Shown here in pieces: positions 5,952-13,241 of a stretch of 13,250 bases of DNA. The notes under the pieces are model-generated. The model saw nothing but the letters and a program-made list of their open reading frames with translations. It had not been told where the DNA came from and ran no database searches. The stretch comes from CAYJHC01 sp964369805 (GTDB lineage: Bacteria; Bacillota; Clostridia; Peptostreptococcales; Anaerovoracaceae), in assembly GCA_964369805.1 (NCBI GenBank), contig CAYJFM010000044.1:1-13250 (forward strand), given 5' to 3'. The position numbers were made by a program, and so were the translations under genes. The stretch's first letter is position 1; each line of letters opens with the position of its first letter.

Positions 5952-6773
5952 TTATAATCCTAAAATTTCTCTTGCCTCAGCTGGAGTCGCTACATCATTT
6001 CCAGCGATTTTAATAATATCTGCTGCTCTTGTTACTAGTTGTGCATTTGATTCTGCAAGTTCTGTAGCTGAGTACATTACATTATCTTCCATGCCAACTC
6101 TCAGATGTCCACCCATTGCTACTGCTGCTAACATAATTGGCACATGACCATGGCCAATTCCTAAAGCTCCCCAAGTTGAACCCTCTGGTAGTAAATTCTT
6201 AAGGTATACTAAATTTTCTACTGTAGCTGTTGATCCACCTGCTGCTCCAAGAACAAACTGATAATGACAAGGTGCTTTTAAAACTCCTTTTTTCAAATAG
6301 TATAGTGAGTTATAAACCATCCCTGCATCAAAAATTTCAATTTCTGGTTTAACACCATTCTCTTGCATAGTATGCCCTAGCTCTTCAAGAAACTTTGGAT
6401 GGTTAATGAACAAACTATTATGCATCCAGTTCATTGATCCGCAGTCATATGAAGCAAGCTCAGGCTTAATAGCCTTTAAGTGAGCTTGGCGTGATTCATC
6501 AGTCGCATTTAAGTCTCCTGATGTAGTAAGGTTAAGGATTATATCGCAATCTTCATATGCTCTAATTAGTTCTACAGTTTCTATGAACTTATCTGTAGAC
6601 ATGGTACCTTTACCCTCATCATCTCTCATATGAAGATGGCATATTGCTGCACCTGCTTTCCAGCATGCATATACATCTTTTGCTATTTCTGCTGGCGTCA
6701 TAGGTATATTAGGGTTGTGTTTTTTTGTTGGCCATGCTCCAGTAGTTGCTACTGTAATTATAGTTTTTGCCAT
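5952..6773 (-). CDS. BKACE-family beta-keto acid cleavage enzyme, likely triacetate acetoacetate-lyase
   Basis: The 273-residue TIM-barrel protein belongs to the BKACE (Kce/DUF849) family. The family transfers the acetoacetate part of a beta-keto acid onto acetyl-CoA's acetyl unit, releasing acetoacetate and a new acyl-CoA. The zinc ligands HLH (His46, His48) and the Arg225/Glu229 pair of 'GHLRVGMEDN' fall at nearly the same positions as in lysine-fermentation Kce (His46, His48, Arg226, Glu230). No lysine-fermentation genes (kdd, kal) are nearby. Instead the operon supplies the reductase, ring hydrolase and dehydrogenase of phloroglucinol breakdown. The likely reaction is therefore 3,5-dioxohexanoate + acetyl-CoA to acetoacetate + acetoacetyl-CoA. 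It is the last gene, 99 nt after the MFS gene, with AAAAGGAGAT before the ATG. Family certain; substrate inferred from context. Confidence 0.85.
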   Translation of the reverse strand: MAKTIITVATTGAWPTKKHNPNIPMTPAEIAKDVYACWKAGAAICHLHMRDDEGKGTMSTDKFIETVELIRAYEDCDIILNLTTSGDLNATDESRQAHLKAIKPELASYDCGSMNWMHNSLFINHPKFLEELGHTMQENGVKPEIEIFDAGMVYNSLYYLKKGVLKAPCHYQFVLGAAGGSTATVENLVYLKNLLPEGSTWGALGIGHGHVPIMLAAVAMGGHLRVGMEDNVMYSATELAESNAQLVTRAADIIKIAGNDVATPAEAREILGL

Positions 6774-6872
6774 TTATTTATCTCCTTTTAGTCTTTCTTC
6801 TTGCTAATTTAATTTTTTTAATCTAAAACTGAGTTTTACATTATTATACTCTTTGCTGTACCTAGTACATCA

Positions 6873-8156
6873 TTAGTTATGCATTTCAGCTTTTTTGTCT
6901 CTATTGTATTTATTTTCATTTATGAATAATATAATTATTACGTTTGCTATTGCGAGTGCTCCAAGTGTTACATATACAAATCTGTAAGAACCTGTCATGC
7001 TCAGTACTGCAGCATTAATTGCAAAGCAGAATGCTGTTAGCACCCCTTGCATAGGGAATAGTACACTATTTACTTTATCATATCCATGTCTTCCGAAAAT
7101 TGAGGTTGGAAGTGATGTCATAAAGTTGGCTGATCCACCAATCCCCATTCCTATCATAAACATTGATACATAAACAAGGCTCATTACTTCAGACGCGTTT
7201 AGAAATAGTGCTACCGCATACCAAATTCCAAAACCAATCATAGTTTTCTTTGTTCCTATTTTGTCATCTATAAGACCTACTAGCCATGATCCGCATATTC
7301 CAATTATAGCTATTACAGACATAATTGATACAGCCGTTGCCATTTCAAATCCGAACTCAACATTTCTAAGTACCATTTGCGTCATTACGCCTACAGAACA
7401 AATTTGAAATATGCCTGTTGCTATTGCAGCTAACCAAAGTTCTTTTGTTTTCAATAGTTTGCCTGTTGTCCAACCAGCCGTATCTTCTACATTGTCTTGA
7501 GTATCATATTCTAAAGCATAAACTTCATCTGAAACGTTATCTGGGTTAGTTCCTCTTTCTTCTGGAGTATTTCTAATAACTAGTAATCCTATAATTCCTA
7601 ACACTATACATCCAATACCGATTGGAACTGCTCCTAGTTGGATTCCTTCAAAAGTTGAAATACTAAATAAAGTGATTGGTACATATATTGCTGAAGCTAA
7701 GTTAAGCCCCATTGTTGTATATCCCATTACCATCCCTTTTCTTTTAGGGAACCAACGAGCAACCAGTGTTCCTCCTGAAATGTATCCTGCAGACATTATT
7801 GTTCCAACTACTATTGTGTAAAAAGCGGTGTACATTGTAACGCTTGTTGCATTACACATTGCTATATACGCTGCTCCTGCAACAATACAACACATCCCAG
7901 ATGTTATTCTTGCACCAATCTTTCTATTTACTTGCCCTAAAATAACAAATAATATTACCCCTAAAACTCCACCAATTGAATTTCCACCTAATATTTCAGG
8001 TAGTTCTACTCCCATATTTTCCGCAATCGCAGGGCCAGTCGCATTTGTCCCGTCATTACACATTCCTACATAGAAGAAAAATATTAATAGGCAATACAGT
8101 ATTAGCACCCATCCATGGCTTCCAAAGTTAACTACGCTTTTTGAATTGTTTTTCAT
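6873..8156 (-). CDS. MFS transporter (OFA-like), probable phloroglucinol uptake
   Basis: A 427-residue polytopic protein with about 12 hydrophobic segments and a charged central loop at about residues 196-235. The end of segment 6 and that loop read 'LLVIRNTPEERGTNPDN', a pattern typical of the oxalate/formate antiporter-like (OFA) branch of the major facilitator superfamily. A further sign is 'GGTLVARWFPKRKGMVMGYTTMG' around residues 127-150. The ATG is preceded by AGAGGTG at good spacing. It lies 62 nt after the hydrolase gene and inside the phloroglucinol operon, so import of phloroglucinol or a related polyphenol product is the most likely role. The family alone does not fix the substrate. 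Confidence 0.82.
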   Translation of the reverse strand: MKNNSKSVVNFGSHGWVLILYCLLIFFFYVGMCNDGTNATGPAIAENMGVELPEILGGNSIGGVLGVILFVILGQVNRKIGARITSGMCCIVAGAAYIAMCNATSVTMYTAFYTIVVGTIMSAGYISGGTLVARWFPKRKGMVMGYTTMGLNLASAIYVPITLFSISTFEGIQLGAVPIGIGCIVLGIIGLLVIRNTPEERGTNPDNVSDEVYALEYDTQDNVEDTAGWTTGKLLKTKELWLAAIATGIFQICSVGVMTQMVLRNVEFGFEMATAVSIMSVIAIIGICGSWLVGLIDDKIGTKKTMIGFGIWYAVALFLNASEVMSLVYVSMFMIGMGIGGSANFMTSLPTSIFGRHGYDKVNSVLFPMQGVLTAFCFAINAAVLSMTGSYRFVYVTLGALAIANVIIILFINENKYNRDKKAEMHN

Positions 8157-8218
8157 TTCACACCTCTAAATATTTAATATTCTTTTATAGCCTTATCATT
8201 TATATATACTAAAGAGGC

Positions 8219-9157
8219 TTAAATACACCCGCCATAGTTGTAAACTCTATCTGGAACATCATTTACTTGATCTTCATCTATTTCTGCAACGCATCTTACC
8301 ATAGCACCGTCACCCATATACCATCTAATAGGGAAACAGAAGAATCTAAATCTCTTACCTGAAACTTTATCTAGATCTCCACCTAAGTTTTCAACTCCTA
8401 CAATTCCGTGTCCTAGCATTTGCTTATGGCATGGTTCCCAAGTTCCCCAGCAACCAATTGCTTCTAAATCTCCAAACTTTTCATCATATGCTTCTTGTCC
8501 ATGTATCTTAATATATAGTTCTTTGTCAAATTCAGCATAAGCTTCTTCTCCAAATTTCTCTTTGTACTCTTCAGTAATTGGTCTTCCTGAAGCTCCCATA
8601 AGATTTAATTTTGTTGCTCCATTTGTTCCCATTGCTGTATGTAGTGGATGGTCTAGTGCTTGCATGTCCATTGCTACGCATTTTACTTTATACTTTACAA
8701 ACCACTTCCCTGCATCTACACCTGTTCCACATGAGTAGTGGTAGTAATCTTTCGAATCATCAAACTGTCTATGCATTCCTGTATTTAGACATACAATCAT
8801 GCCTTCTAATTCTTCTGGTTTGATATTAGCTCTTTCACAAGCATCCTCTAAATGTTTATCTGTAATTAGTTCCCATTTAGCTGCATTAATTTCTAAGCAA
8901 ATTGCATCACCAGTATATGCGTCTACTGGCATTTCGTGTGTATACCTAGCTCTACTTCCGTCAAATTCATATTCCATTACGTGTCTTGGTGCATCACAAT
9001 GTGTTCCTGTATGTTGCACACAATCTATTCTTTGAGTTAATACTCCACCTTTTGCTAATGTATGCATTGAATCAATTACTGGTTTTTGAAAATACGGCCA
9101 TCTTGGAATATCCGCGCTGAATGGGTGTGTTAAATCTACAAATACTTTCTTGCTCAT
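8219..9157 (-). CDS. Metal-dependent cyclase-family hydrolase, likely dihydrophloroglucinol cyclohydrolase
   Basis: The 312-residue protein carries the PF04199 signature HTGTHCDAPRH at residues 49-59. His49, His53 and Asp55 would bind the metal (usually Mn or Zn), with His59 as the likely base. The family includes kynurenine formamidase and isatin hydrolase, which are about 210-270 residues long. This one is longer, with an extra region at about 195-245. In the phloroglucinol pathway, a Mn-dependent member hydrolyses the C-C bond of dihydrophloroglucinol to give 3-hydroxy-5-oxohexanoate, the ring-opening step. The flanking reductase and dehydrogenase genes fit this use. The ribosome site AAGGAG precedes the ATG, and the upstream dehydrogenase gene ends 28 nt before. 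No tryptophan-catabolism genes are present, which argues against kynurenine formamidase. Confidence 0.87.
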   Translation of the reverse strand: MSKKVFVDLTHPFSADIPRWPYFQKPVIDSMHTLAKGGVLTQRIDCVQHTGTHCDAPRHVMEYEFDGSRARYTHEMPVDAYTGDAICLEINAAKWELITDKHLEDACERANIKPEELEGMIVCLNTGMHRQFDDSKDYYHYSCGTGVDAGKWFVKYKVKCVAMDMQALDHPLHTAMGTNGATKLNLMGASGRPITEEYKEKFGEEAYAEFDKELYIKIHGQEAYDEKFGDLEAIGCWGTWEPCHKQMLGHGIVGVENLGGDLDKVSGKRFRFFCFPIRWYMGDGAMVRCVAEIDEDQVNDVPDRVYNYGGCI

Positions 9158-9185
9158 AATTTTTCTCCTTATTAATTTTATTTAT

Positions 9186-10115
9186 CTACTCAAGAGTCTT
9201 AACTACTTCTATTAAATACTCTTTTAATCTCTTTCTTGATTCTTCTTGCTCTTCAATAGTCCAAGATTCATATCCTTTTCCTGTTTTGAATCCTAGATTT
9301 CCTTGATTAACAAGTTCGACTAGTTTTTCAGATGGTTTATGTGAATCTTCTAAATGTGGTAGTATATATTCCTGGATATTTAAAGATAGGTCTAATCCTA
9401 CCATATCAGCATTTTCTAAAACTCCCATAATTGGCCATCTAAGTCCCGGACCGTATCTTAATGCCTCGTCCACAGTTTTTGCATCTGCTATTCCTCTTTC
9501 TACAATTGAAAAAGCCTCTCTCCATAAGGCGTGCTGTAATCTATTTGCAATAAAGCCTGGAACATCTTTATGGCATTTTACAGGTTTCTTCCCTATAGAG
9601 TTCAGATAATCATAGATTTCATTGAATACCTCGTCAGATGTTTCTTCACCCTTTATTACTTCAACTAAAGGAATTAGGTATGGTGGGTTCCAAAAATGAG
9701 TTCCAACTATTCTATGTTTTGTTTTTGATTTAGATGCTATTTCAGTAATACTCATTACTGATGTATTAGTGGCCAATATTGCATCATCTTTACAGTATTT
9801 TTCAACCTCTGCAAAAAGATTTTGCTTAATATCCATAATCTCTACCACTGATTCAACTACTAAATCTGCTTCTTTTACTGCATCTTCAAGGTTATAGTTA
9901 AAATCTATTCTTGAAAGTGCTTCTTCTGCCTCTTCTTTTTTAATAACACCTTTTTCAGCTAAAGCTGTCAAATTGTTACTAATGTCGAGAAAGGCTGTTT
10001 CAATTATTTCTACGGACCATATAGTTACCTTAACCTTTGCTCCAAGTGCAAATACCTGAGCAAGGCCAGTTCCCATTAATCCATTACCAAGGATAGTAAT
10101 ATTTTTTACATTCAT
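9186..10115 (-). CDS. 3-hydroxyacyl-CoA dehydrogenase-like enzyme, likely (S)-3-hydroxy-5-oxohexanoate dehydrogenase
   Basis: The 309-residue protein has an N-terminal Rossmann fold with GNGLMG (residues 10-15) for NAD. The family's active-site set is complete: Ser119 in ATNTSVMS, His140 in GTHFWNPP, Glu152 in PLVEV and Asn191 in FIANRL, with family-like spacing. The C-terminal helical domain has 'YGPGLRWPIMG' (about 221-231), the form seen in carnitine dehydrogenase, lambda-crystallin and other members that act on free acids rather than CoA esters. That suits oxidation of free 3-hydroxy-5-oxohexanoate to 3,5-dioxohexanoate, the step before BKACE cleavage. Carnitine dehydrogenase plus dehydrocarnitine-cleaving BKACE is the main alternative, but it would not explain the SDR and the cyclohydrolase. 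GAGGAG lies before the ATG; the gap to the SDR gene is 20 nt. Confidence 0.87.
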   Translation of the reverse strand: MNVKNITILGNGLMGTGLAQVFALGAKVKVTIWSVEIIETAFLDISNNLTALAEKGVIKKEEAEEALSRIDFNYNLEDAVKEADLVVESVVEIMDIKQNLFAEVEKYCKDDAILATNTSVMSITEIASKSKTKHRIVGTHFWNPPYLIPLVEVIKGEETSDEVFNEIYDYLNSIGKKPVKCHKDVPGFIANRLQHALWREAFSIVERGIADAKTVDEALRYGPGLRWPIMGVLENADMVGLDLSLNIQEYILPHLEDSHKPSEKLVELVNQGNLGFKTGKGYESWTIEEQEESRKRLKEYLIEVVKTLE

Positions 10116-10135
10116 ATTTTCTCTCCTCAGATTTA

Positions 10136-10915
10136 CTAATTTGCCCAGTATCCACCATTAGCGGCTATATTTGCCCCTGTAATAAAGTCGCTTGCTTCTG
10201 ATGATAAGAATAAAGCAACTCCTAATAGGTCATCTGGTTCTCCAAGTCTTCCTGCCGGAATTCTTGTTAAGAATTTTGTTTTTGCTGTGTCGTCATTAAA
10301 CATCCACTCTGTTAGGTCAGATCTAAATACTGTTGGATTAAATGTATTAACGTTTATGTTATATTGTCCCCATTCGCATGCTAGCGATTGAGCCATTAGG
10401 TCTATTCCTCCTTTAGCAGTGCAATATCCCGTATAGTTAGCCATTCCTATTTTACTTCTTGCTGATGATACAAGTACTACCTTGCCTCCTTTGCCTTGGT
10501 CTATCATTTGCTTTCCTACATATTTGCAATATAGCCAAGTGCCTTTTACATTTGCATCCATAATAGCTTCCCATTCTTCAGTAGTATGGTCTATAATTGA
10601 TTTAGGATTATTAAATCCTGCTGCTGTAACTAATATATTAATTTCAGAAAATGTTTCCACTGTTTTAGCAACTACTGCTTTCACATCTTCTTCATTAGCT
10701 GGGTCTCCAACTGCATATTCAACTGTAATTCCTTCTGCCATCATTTCTTCTTTTAAAGTTGCAAGTGTTTTTTCATTTCTTCCGTTAATCATAACTTTCG
10801 CACCAGCAAAACCATATCCAAAGCTTAATACTCTTCCAAGAGCTCCTGCTGCACCTGTTATTAAAACAGTTTTTCCTTCTACATTAAATAAATTTGTTAC
10901 AAATTCTTTTTTCAT
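10136..10915 (-). CDS. Short-chain dehydrogenase/reductase, likely phloroglucinol reductase
   Basis: The 259-residue classical SDR has the cofactor motif TGAAGALG (residues 20-27; the usual end is GIG) and TAAG at 97-100 in place of NNAG. The catalytic set is Asn122, Ser151, Tyr164 and Lys168 (YCTAK). The residues after the second strand, 'NGRNEK' (44-49), with Arg46, suggest NADPH as cofactor. NADPH-dependent phloroglucinol reductases of anaerobes are SDRs of this size, and this would be the dearomatising first step. The rest of the operon supports this role, although SDRs are too diverse to assign substrate from motifs alone. The ATG is preceded by AAGGAG, 12 nt after the cupin stop. Confidence 0.84.
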   Translation of the reverse strand: MKKEFVTNLFNVEGKTVLITGAAGALGRVLSFGYGFAGAKVMINGRNEKTLATLKEEMMAEGITVEYAVGDPANEEDVKAVVAKTVETFSEINILVTAAGFNNPKSIIDHTTEEWEAIMDANVKGTWLYCKYVGKQMIDQGKGGKVVLVSSARSKIGMANYTGYCTAKGGIDLMAQSLACEWGQYNINVNTFNPTVFRSDLTEWMFNDDTAKTKFLTRIPAGRLGEPDDLLGVALFLSSEASDFITGANIAANGGYWAN

Positions 10916-10927
10916 ATTTTCTCCTTC

Positions 10928-11272
10928 TTATTCATAGCTAATTGCAACTAATACTGATGCAACATAATTTGTTTCATTAATCATTTCTCTTCCTTCATTT
11001 GGTCCAATAAATAGAGAGTCTCCTTTTTTTAAATAGAAAGTTTCATCCTTTCCTTTTACCGTTATTTCACCATCAAGAACATAATATATTTTTTCAGTTG
11101 GTGAGTTTCCCTCATATGCCCATTCAGCTCCACCATTTGGCAAGAAGTAAGACATTCCCATCCAAAATTTTGTAGCTCCTGTTTCCTCTGTTCCGTGAAG
11201 CTTCATAGCTTTCATGTCAAAGTGAAGTGGTGCATCATATGGCTTTACGTTTCCTAATTCAACTTTTTTCAT
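10928..11272 (-). CDS. Small cupin-fold protein without metal-binding histidines
   Basis: This single-domain cupin of 114 residues is the first gene of the operon. Cupin motif 1 is seen as '...PTEKIYYVLDGEITVKG', and motif 2 as 'KKGDSLFIGPNEGREMIN'. The His residues that normally bind metal in both motifs are absent (replaced around EGN in motif 1 and by Glu/Met in motif 2). It is thus unlikely to be a typical metallo-oxygenase or isomerase and may bind a small molecule or protect an intermediate. The frame continues upstream to a TTG at 11290. I chose the ATG at 11272 because AGGCGG lies 7 nt before it; the TTG has no such site. Its role in phloroglucinol use is unknown to me. Confidence 0.78.
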   Translation of the reverse strand: MKKVELGNVKPYDAPLHFDMKAMKLHGTEETGATKFWMGMSYFLPNGGAEWAYEGNSPTEKIYYVLDGEITVKGKDETFYLKKGDSLFIGPNEGREMINETNYVASVLVAISYE

Positions 11273-11350
11273 TTTTTTACCGCCTATCAATTAATTTTTT
11301 TATACAAATATTTTACTCCGATAATTTGTACTCTTATTGCCCTTATACTA

Positions 11351-11368
11351 TTGCAAAGTCCGTGCCAA
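11351..11368 (-). promoter_or_regulatory. Sigma-54 (-24/-12) promoter of the phloroglucinol operon
   Basis: The minus strand reads TTGGCAC GGACT TTGCA, which matches the sigma-54 consensus TGGCAC-N5-TTGCW with the invariant GG and GC exactly 10 bp apart. The start should be near 11341, leaving a leader of about 70 nt to the cupin ATG at 11272. The neighbouring sigma-54 activator gene and the dyads upstream support it strongly. Confidence 0.92.
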
Positions 11369-11484
11369 CTTTTAATATAGAATTTTATATATTAAATAAT
11401 CATTTAAATTTCAACGATTATTTTGCTTTCATTTTATTTTTACTATTCAATATATATTTTATTAACATCTATTTCGGATCTTTA

Positions 11485-11498
11485 ATACATTTTTGTAT
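11485..11498. promoter_or_regulatory. Candidate activator-binding site 1 (enhancer dyad)
   Basis: ATACATTTTTGTAT is an inverted repeat (ATACA/TGTAT around 4 bp), about 118 bp upstream of the -24 element. Two near copies lie further upstream. Confidence 0.6.
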
Positions 11499-11555
11499 TA
11501 TTTTTTTTTTACAGTGAATATTTCTTTTTTCCCTCTAAGCCTTTGATTTTTCAGC

Positions 11556-11593
11556 AAAAAAAAAGAGATAGCCTTTTTTATCAGGCTTTCCCT
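11556..11593 (-). terminator. Terminator of the sigma-54 activator gene
   Basis: An 11-bp stem (AGGGAAAGCCT with AGGCTATCTCT, one mismatch and one G-U) is followed by nine Ts on the minus strand, 38 nt past the stop codon. It isolates the activator from the operon that follows. Confidence 0.8.
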
Positions 11594-11618
11594 CATATTA
11601 TTTTTATACTATTTTGCG

Positions 11619-11632
11619 ATACACTTTTGTAT
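11619..11632. promoter_or_regulatory. Candidate activator-binding site 2 (enhancer dyad)
   Basis: ATACACTTTTGTAT, the second copy of the dyad, ends at the last base of the activator stop codon. It lies about 252 bp upstream of the -24 element and starts 19 bp from site 3, close to two helical turns. Confidence 0.65.
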
Positions 11633-13164
11633 TATTGATACGTTTTTGTATTAATTCCTAACTTTTGTGCTTTCCTAATAACTGTTGGCTGAGTTGTTTT
11701 TAATATTTTTGCAGCCTCATAGGAGCTACCTCCCTTAATTAATGCACTTCTAACTATTTCTCTTTCAAAATTCTCTACTGCTTCCTTAAGTGAAATTTCA
11801 CTGTCTATTACCTCTTCTTTGTAACTCTTTGGTTCAATAACCTCTACTTCTATATTCCTTTTACTTTTTTCTCCATATTTTTTTATATCAATTATGTTAT
11901 ATACATCTTCTTCAGTTATTTTTCTATTTATTGTTAAAATAGTTAGCCTTTCAACTAAATTTTCTAATTCTCTTACATTCCCAGGCCAGTCATACTTAGT
12001 TAATGCATTTATTGCACTTTTATCAAAATACTTAACTGTACCATATTTTTTGTTAAATTTATCTAAAAATGATATTGCTATACTTCCTACATCACTCTTT
12101 CTATCAACTAATGAAGGAATATTTATAGGGAATACATTTAGTCTATAATATAAATCCTGCCTGAACTTCCCTTCTTTTATTTTTTCTTCTAAATCTATAT
12201 TACATGCTGCTATTATTCTTGTATCTACAGGTATACTTTTAGTTCCCCCTACAGGTGTAACTTCTTTTTCTTGTAATACTCTCAATAACTTTGATTGTAA
12301 ATTAATTGGCATTTCACTTATTTCATCAAGAAAAATTGTACCTCCATTTGCAGCTTCAAAAAGTCCTTTTTTATCTTGGTGATTGCTTCCTGTAAAACTA
12401 CCCTTAACGTATCCAAATAGCTCTGATTCTAGCAAAGATTCTGTTATTGCTGCGCAATTAATTTTAATAAATGGGTTTTCGCTCCTTTTACTTAGTCTAA
12501 CTATTTCTTTAGAGACAACTTCTTTACCAACTCCTGTTTGTCCCATTATTAGAACTGTTGCATCTGTAGGTGCCACGTAATTTATTAACTTCTTTACCTT
12601 CATAATGCTTGGTGCTTCTCCATATAATACACTATCTTTATCATTTTTATTCATGTAGTGTATCAACTCATTATTTGGTTCTTCTTTTTCTATATTTTCT
12701 AATTTGCTCTGTAGATTTACTAGTTGTGTCATATTCCTCATTACAGTAATAACTTTGACTATTTCCCCTTTTTTATCAAGTATTGGATTTCCAACAATTA
12801 ATACTGTTTTTTTATTTTTATTTATTGTAGACAATGCGGATATTTGCTTTTTTGTTTTTATTACTTCCATAGAAACTGCTTTAGTAAAGTAACCCTTTTC
12901 TATCATTGCATTTATATGTGTACCCACAATTTCTTTTTCCTCTATTTCAGTTATCTCTACATATGCATGATTAACACTTTCTACTATTCCACTTTTATTC
13001 ACTACAATTATTCCATCAAAAACAGCATCTCCTAATGATAGAGCATTTAGATTTTCCTGCTCTAGTTCAGATATTTTTTCTTGTGCTATACTTAGCTTTT
13101 CCTTTAGTTTTTCATTTTCTTTTTCAAGACTTGCAATTACTTTAATTGTAGAATTATTCTTCAA
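11632..13164 (-). CDS. PAS-AAA+-Fis sigma-54-dependent transcriptional activator
   Basis: The 510-residue protein has an N-terminal coiled coil (about 8-42), a PAS sensor domain (about 45-150) and a sigma-54 interaction AAA+ domain (about 178-410). That domain has Walker A GQTGVGKE (208-215), the loop-1 motif GSFTGS (255-260, usually GAFTGA), Walker B TIFLDE (276-281) and WPGNVREL (393-400). A Fis-type helix-turn-helix ends the protein (about 463-508). Such proteins open sigma-54 promoters using ATP. The PAS domain probably senses phloroglucinol or a pathway intermediate directly or through a bound ligand; this is inference. The start is TTG at 13164 with AGAGGA 8 nt upstream; no ATG offers a better start. 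A terminator follows, then the target sigma-54 promoter. It is not part of a two-component system, as no receiver domain is present. Confidence 0.93.
   Translation of the reverse strand: MKNNSTIKVIASLEKENEKLKEKLSIAQEKISELEQENLNALSLGDAVFDGIIVVNKSGIVESVNHAYVEITEIEEKEIVGTHINAMIEKGYFTKAVSMEVIKTKKQISALSTINKNKKTVLIVGNPILDKKGEIVKVITVMRNMTQLVNLQSKLENIEKEEPNNELIHYMNKNDKDSVLYGEAPSIMKVKKLINYVAPTDATVLIMGQTGVGKEVVSKEIVRLSKRSENPFIKINCAAITESLLESELFGYVKGSFTGSNHQDKKGLFEAANGGTIFLDEISEMPINLQSKLLRVLQEKEVTPVGGTKSIPVDTRIIAACNIDLEEKIKEGKFRQDLYYRLNVFPINIPSLVDRKSDVGSIAISFLDKFNKKYGTVKYFDKSAINALTKYDWPGNVRELENLVERLTILTINRKITEEDVYNIIDIKKYGEKSKRNIEVEVIEPKSYKEEVIDSEISLKEAVENFEREIVRSALIKGGSSYEAAKILKTTQPTVIRKAQKLGINTKTYQ
11638..11651. 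promoter_or_regulatory. Candidate activator-binding site 3 (enhancer dyad)
   Basis: ATACGTTTTTGTAT, the third copy, lies within the last codons of the activator gene (coding NTKTYQ). It is paired with site 2, as is usual for dimers of sigma-54 activators on enhancers. Confidence 0.6.
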
Positions 13165-13235
13165 AACTCTGTCCTCTTTTAGTCTAAACTAATACTTTCG
13201 TTCCCATATTACTATATTTTTAATATCTTAACACT

Positions 13236-13241
13236 ATTATA
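13236..13241 (-). promoter_or_regulatory. -10 box of the activator gene
   Basis: TATAAT on the minus strand lies about 72 nt before the TTG start. The -35 would fall outside the window. A T-run just upstream (13245-13250) may be the tail of a terminator from the preceding gene, as in the DUF47 promoter. Confidence 0.45.

Noticed and set aside
5952..6773. Calling the BKACE gene a lysine-fermentation 3-keto-5-aminohexanoate cleavage enzyme (kce)
   Set aside because: The zinc and active-site residues fit the whole BKACE family, not only Kce. None of the usual lysine-fermentation neighbours are present, and the operon content points to triacetate as substrate.
6774..6872. Internal promoter before the BKACE gene
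   Set aside because: A TATAAT box exists at 6843-6848, but the matching -35 is poor (GATGTA). The short palindrome at 6857-6869 has only five base pairs and no T-run, so neither a promoter nor a terminator is supported.
8219..9157. Kynurenine formamidase
   Set aside because: It shares the HxGTHxDxPxH motif, but the protein is clearly longer and no kynurenine or tryptophan genes are near.
9186..10115. L-carnitine degradation (carnitine dehydrogenase plus dehydrocarnitine cleavage)
   Set aside because: The dehydrogenase and BKACE pair would fit, but the operon also has an SDR and a PF04199 ring hydrolase that have no place in that route, and there is no betaine transporter or betainyl-CoA thioesterase.
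10482..10937. Plus-strand open frame opposite the SDR gene, and similar plus-strand frames at 7828-8073, 8611-9035 and 11894-13035
   Set aside because: These are antisense shadows of well-supported minus-strand genes, with no ribosome sites and no recognisable domains.
11270..11290. TTG at 11290 as the cupin start
   Set aside because: The ATG at 11272 has an AGGCGG ribosome site at proper distance, while the TTG has none and would only add six residues.
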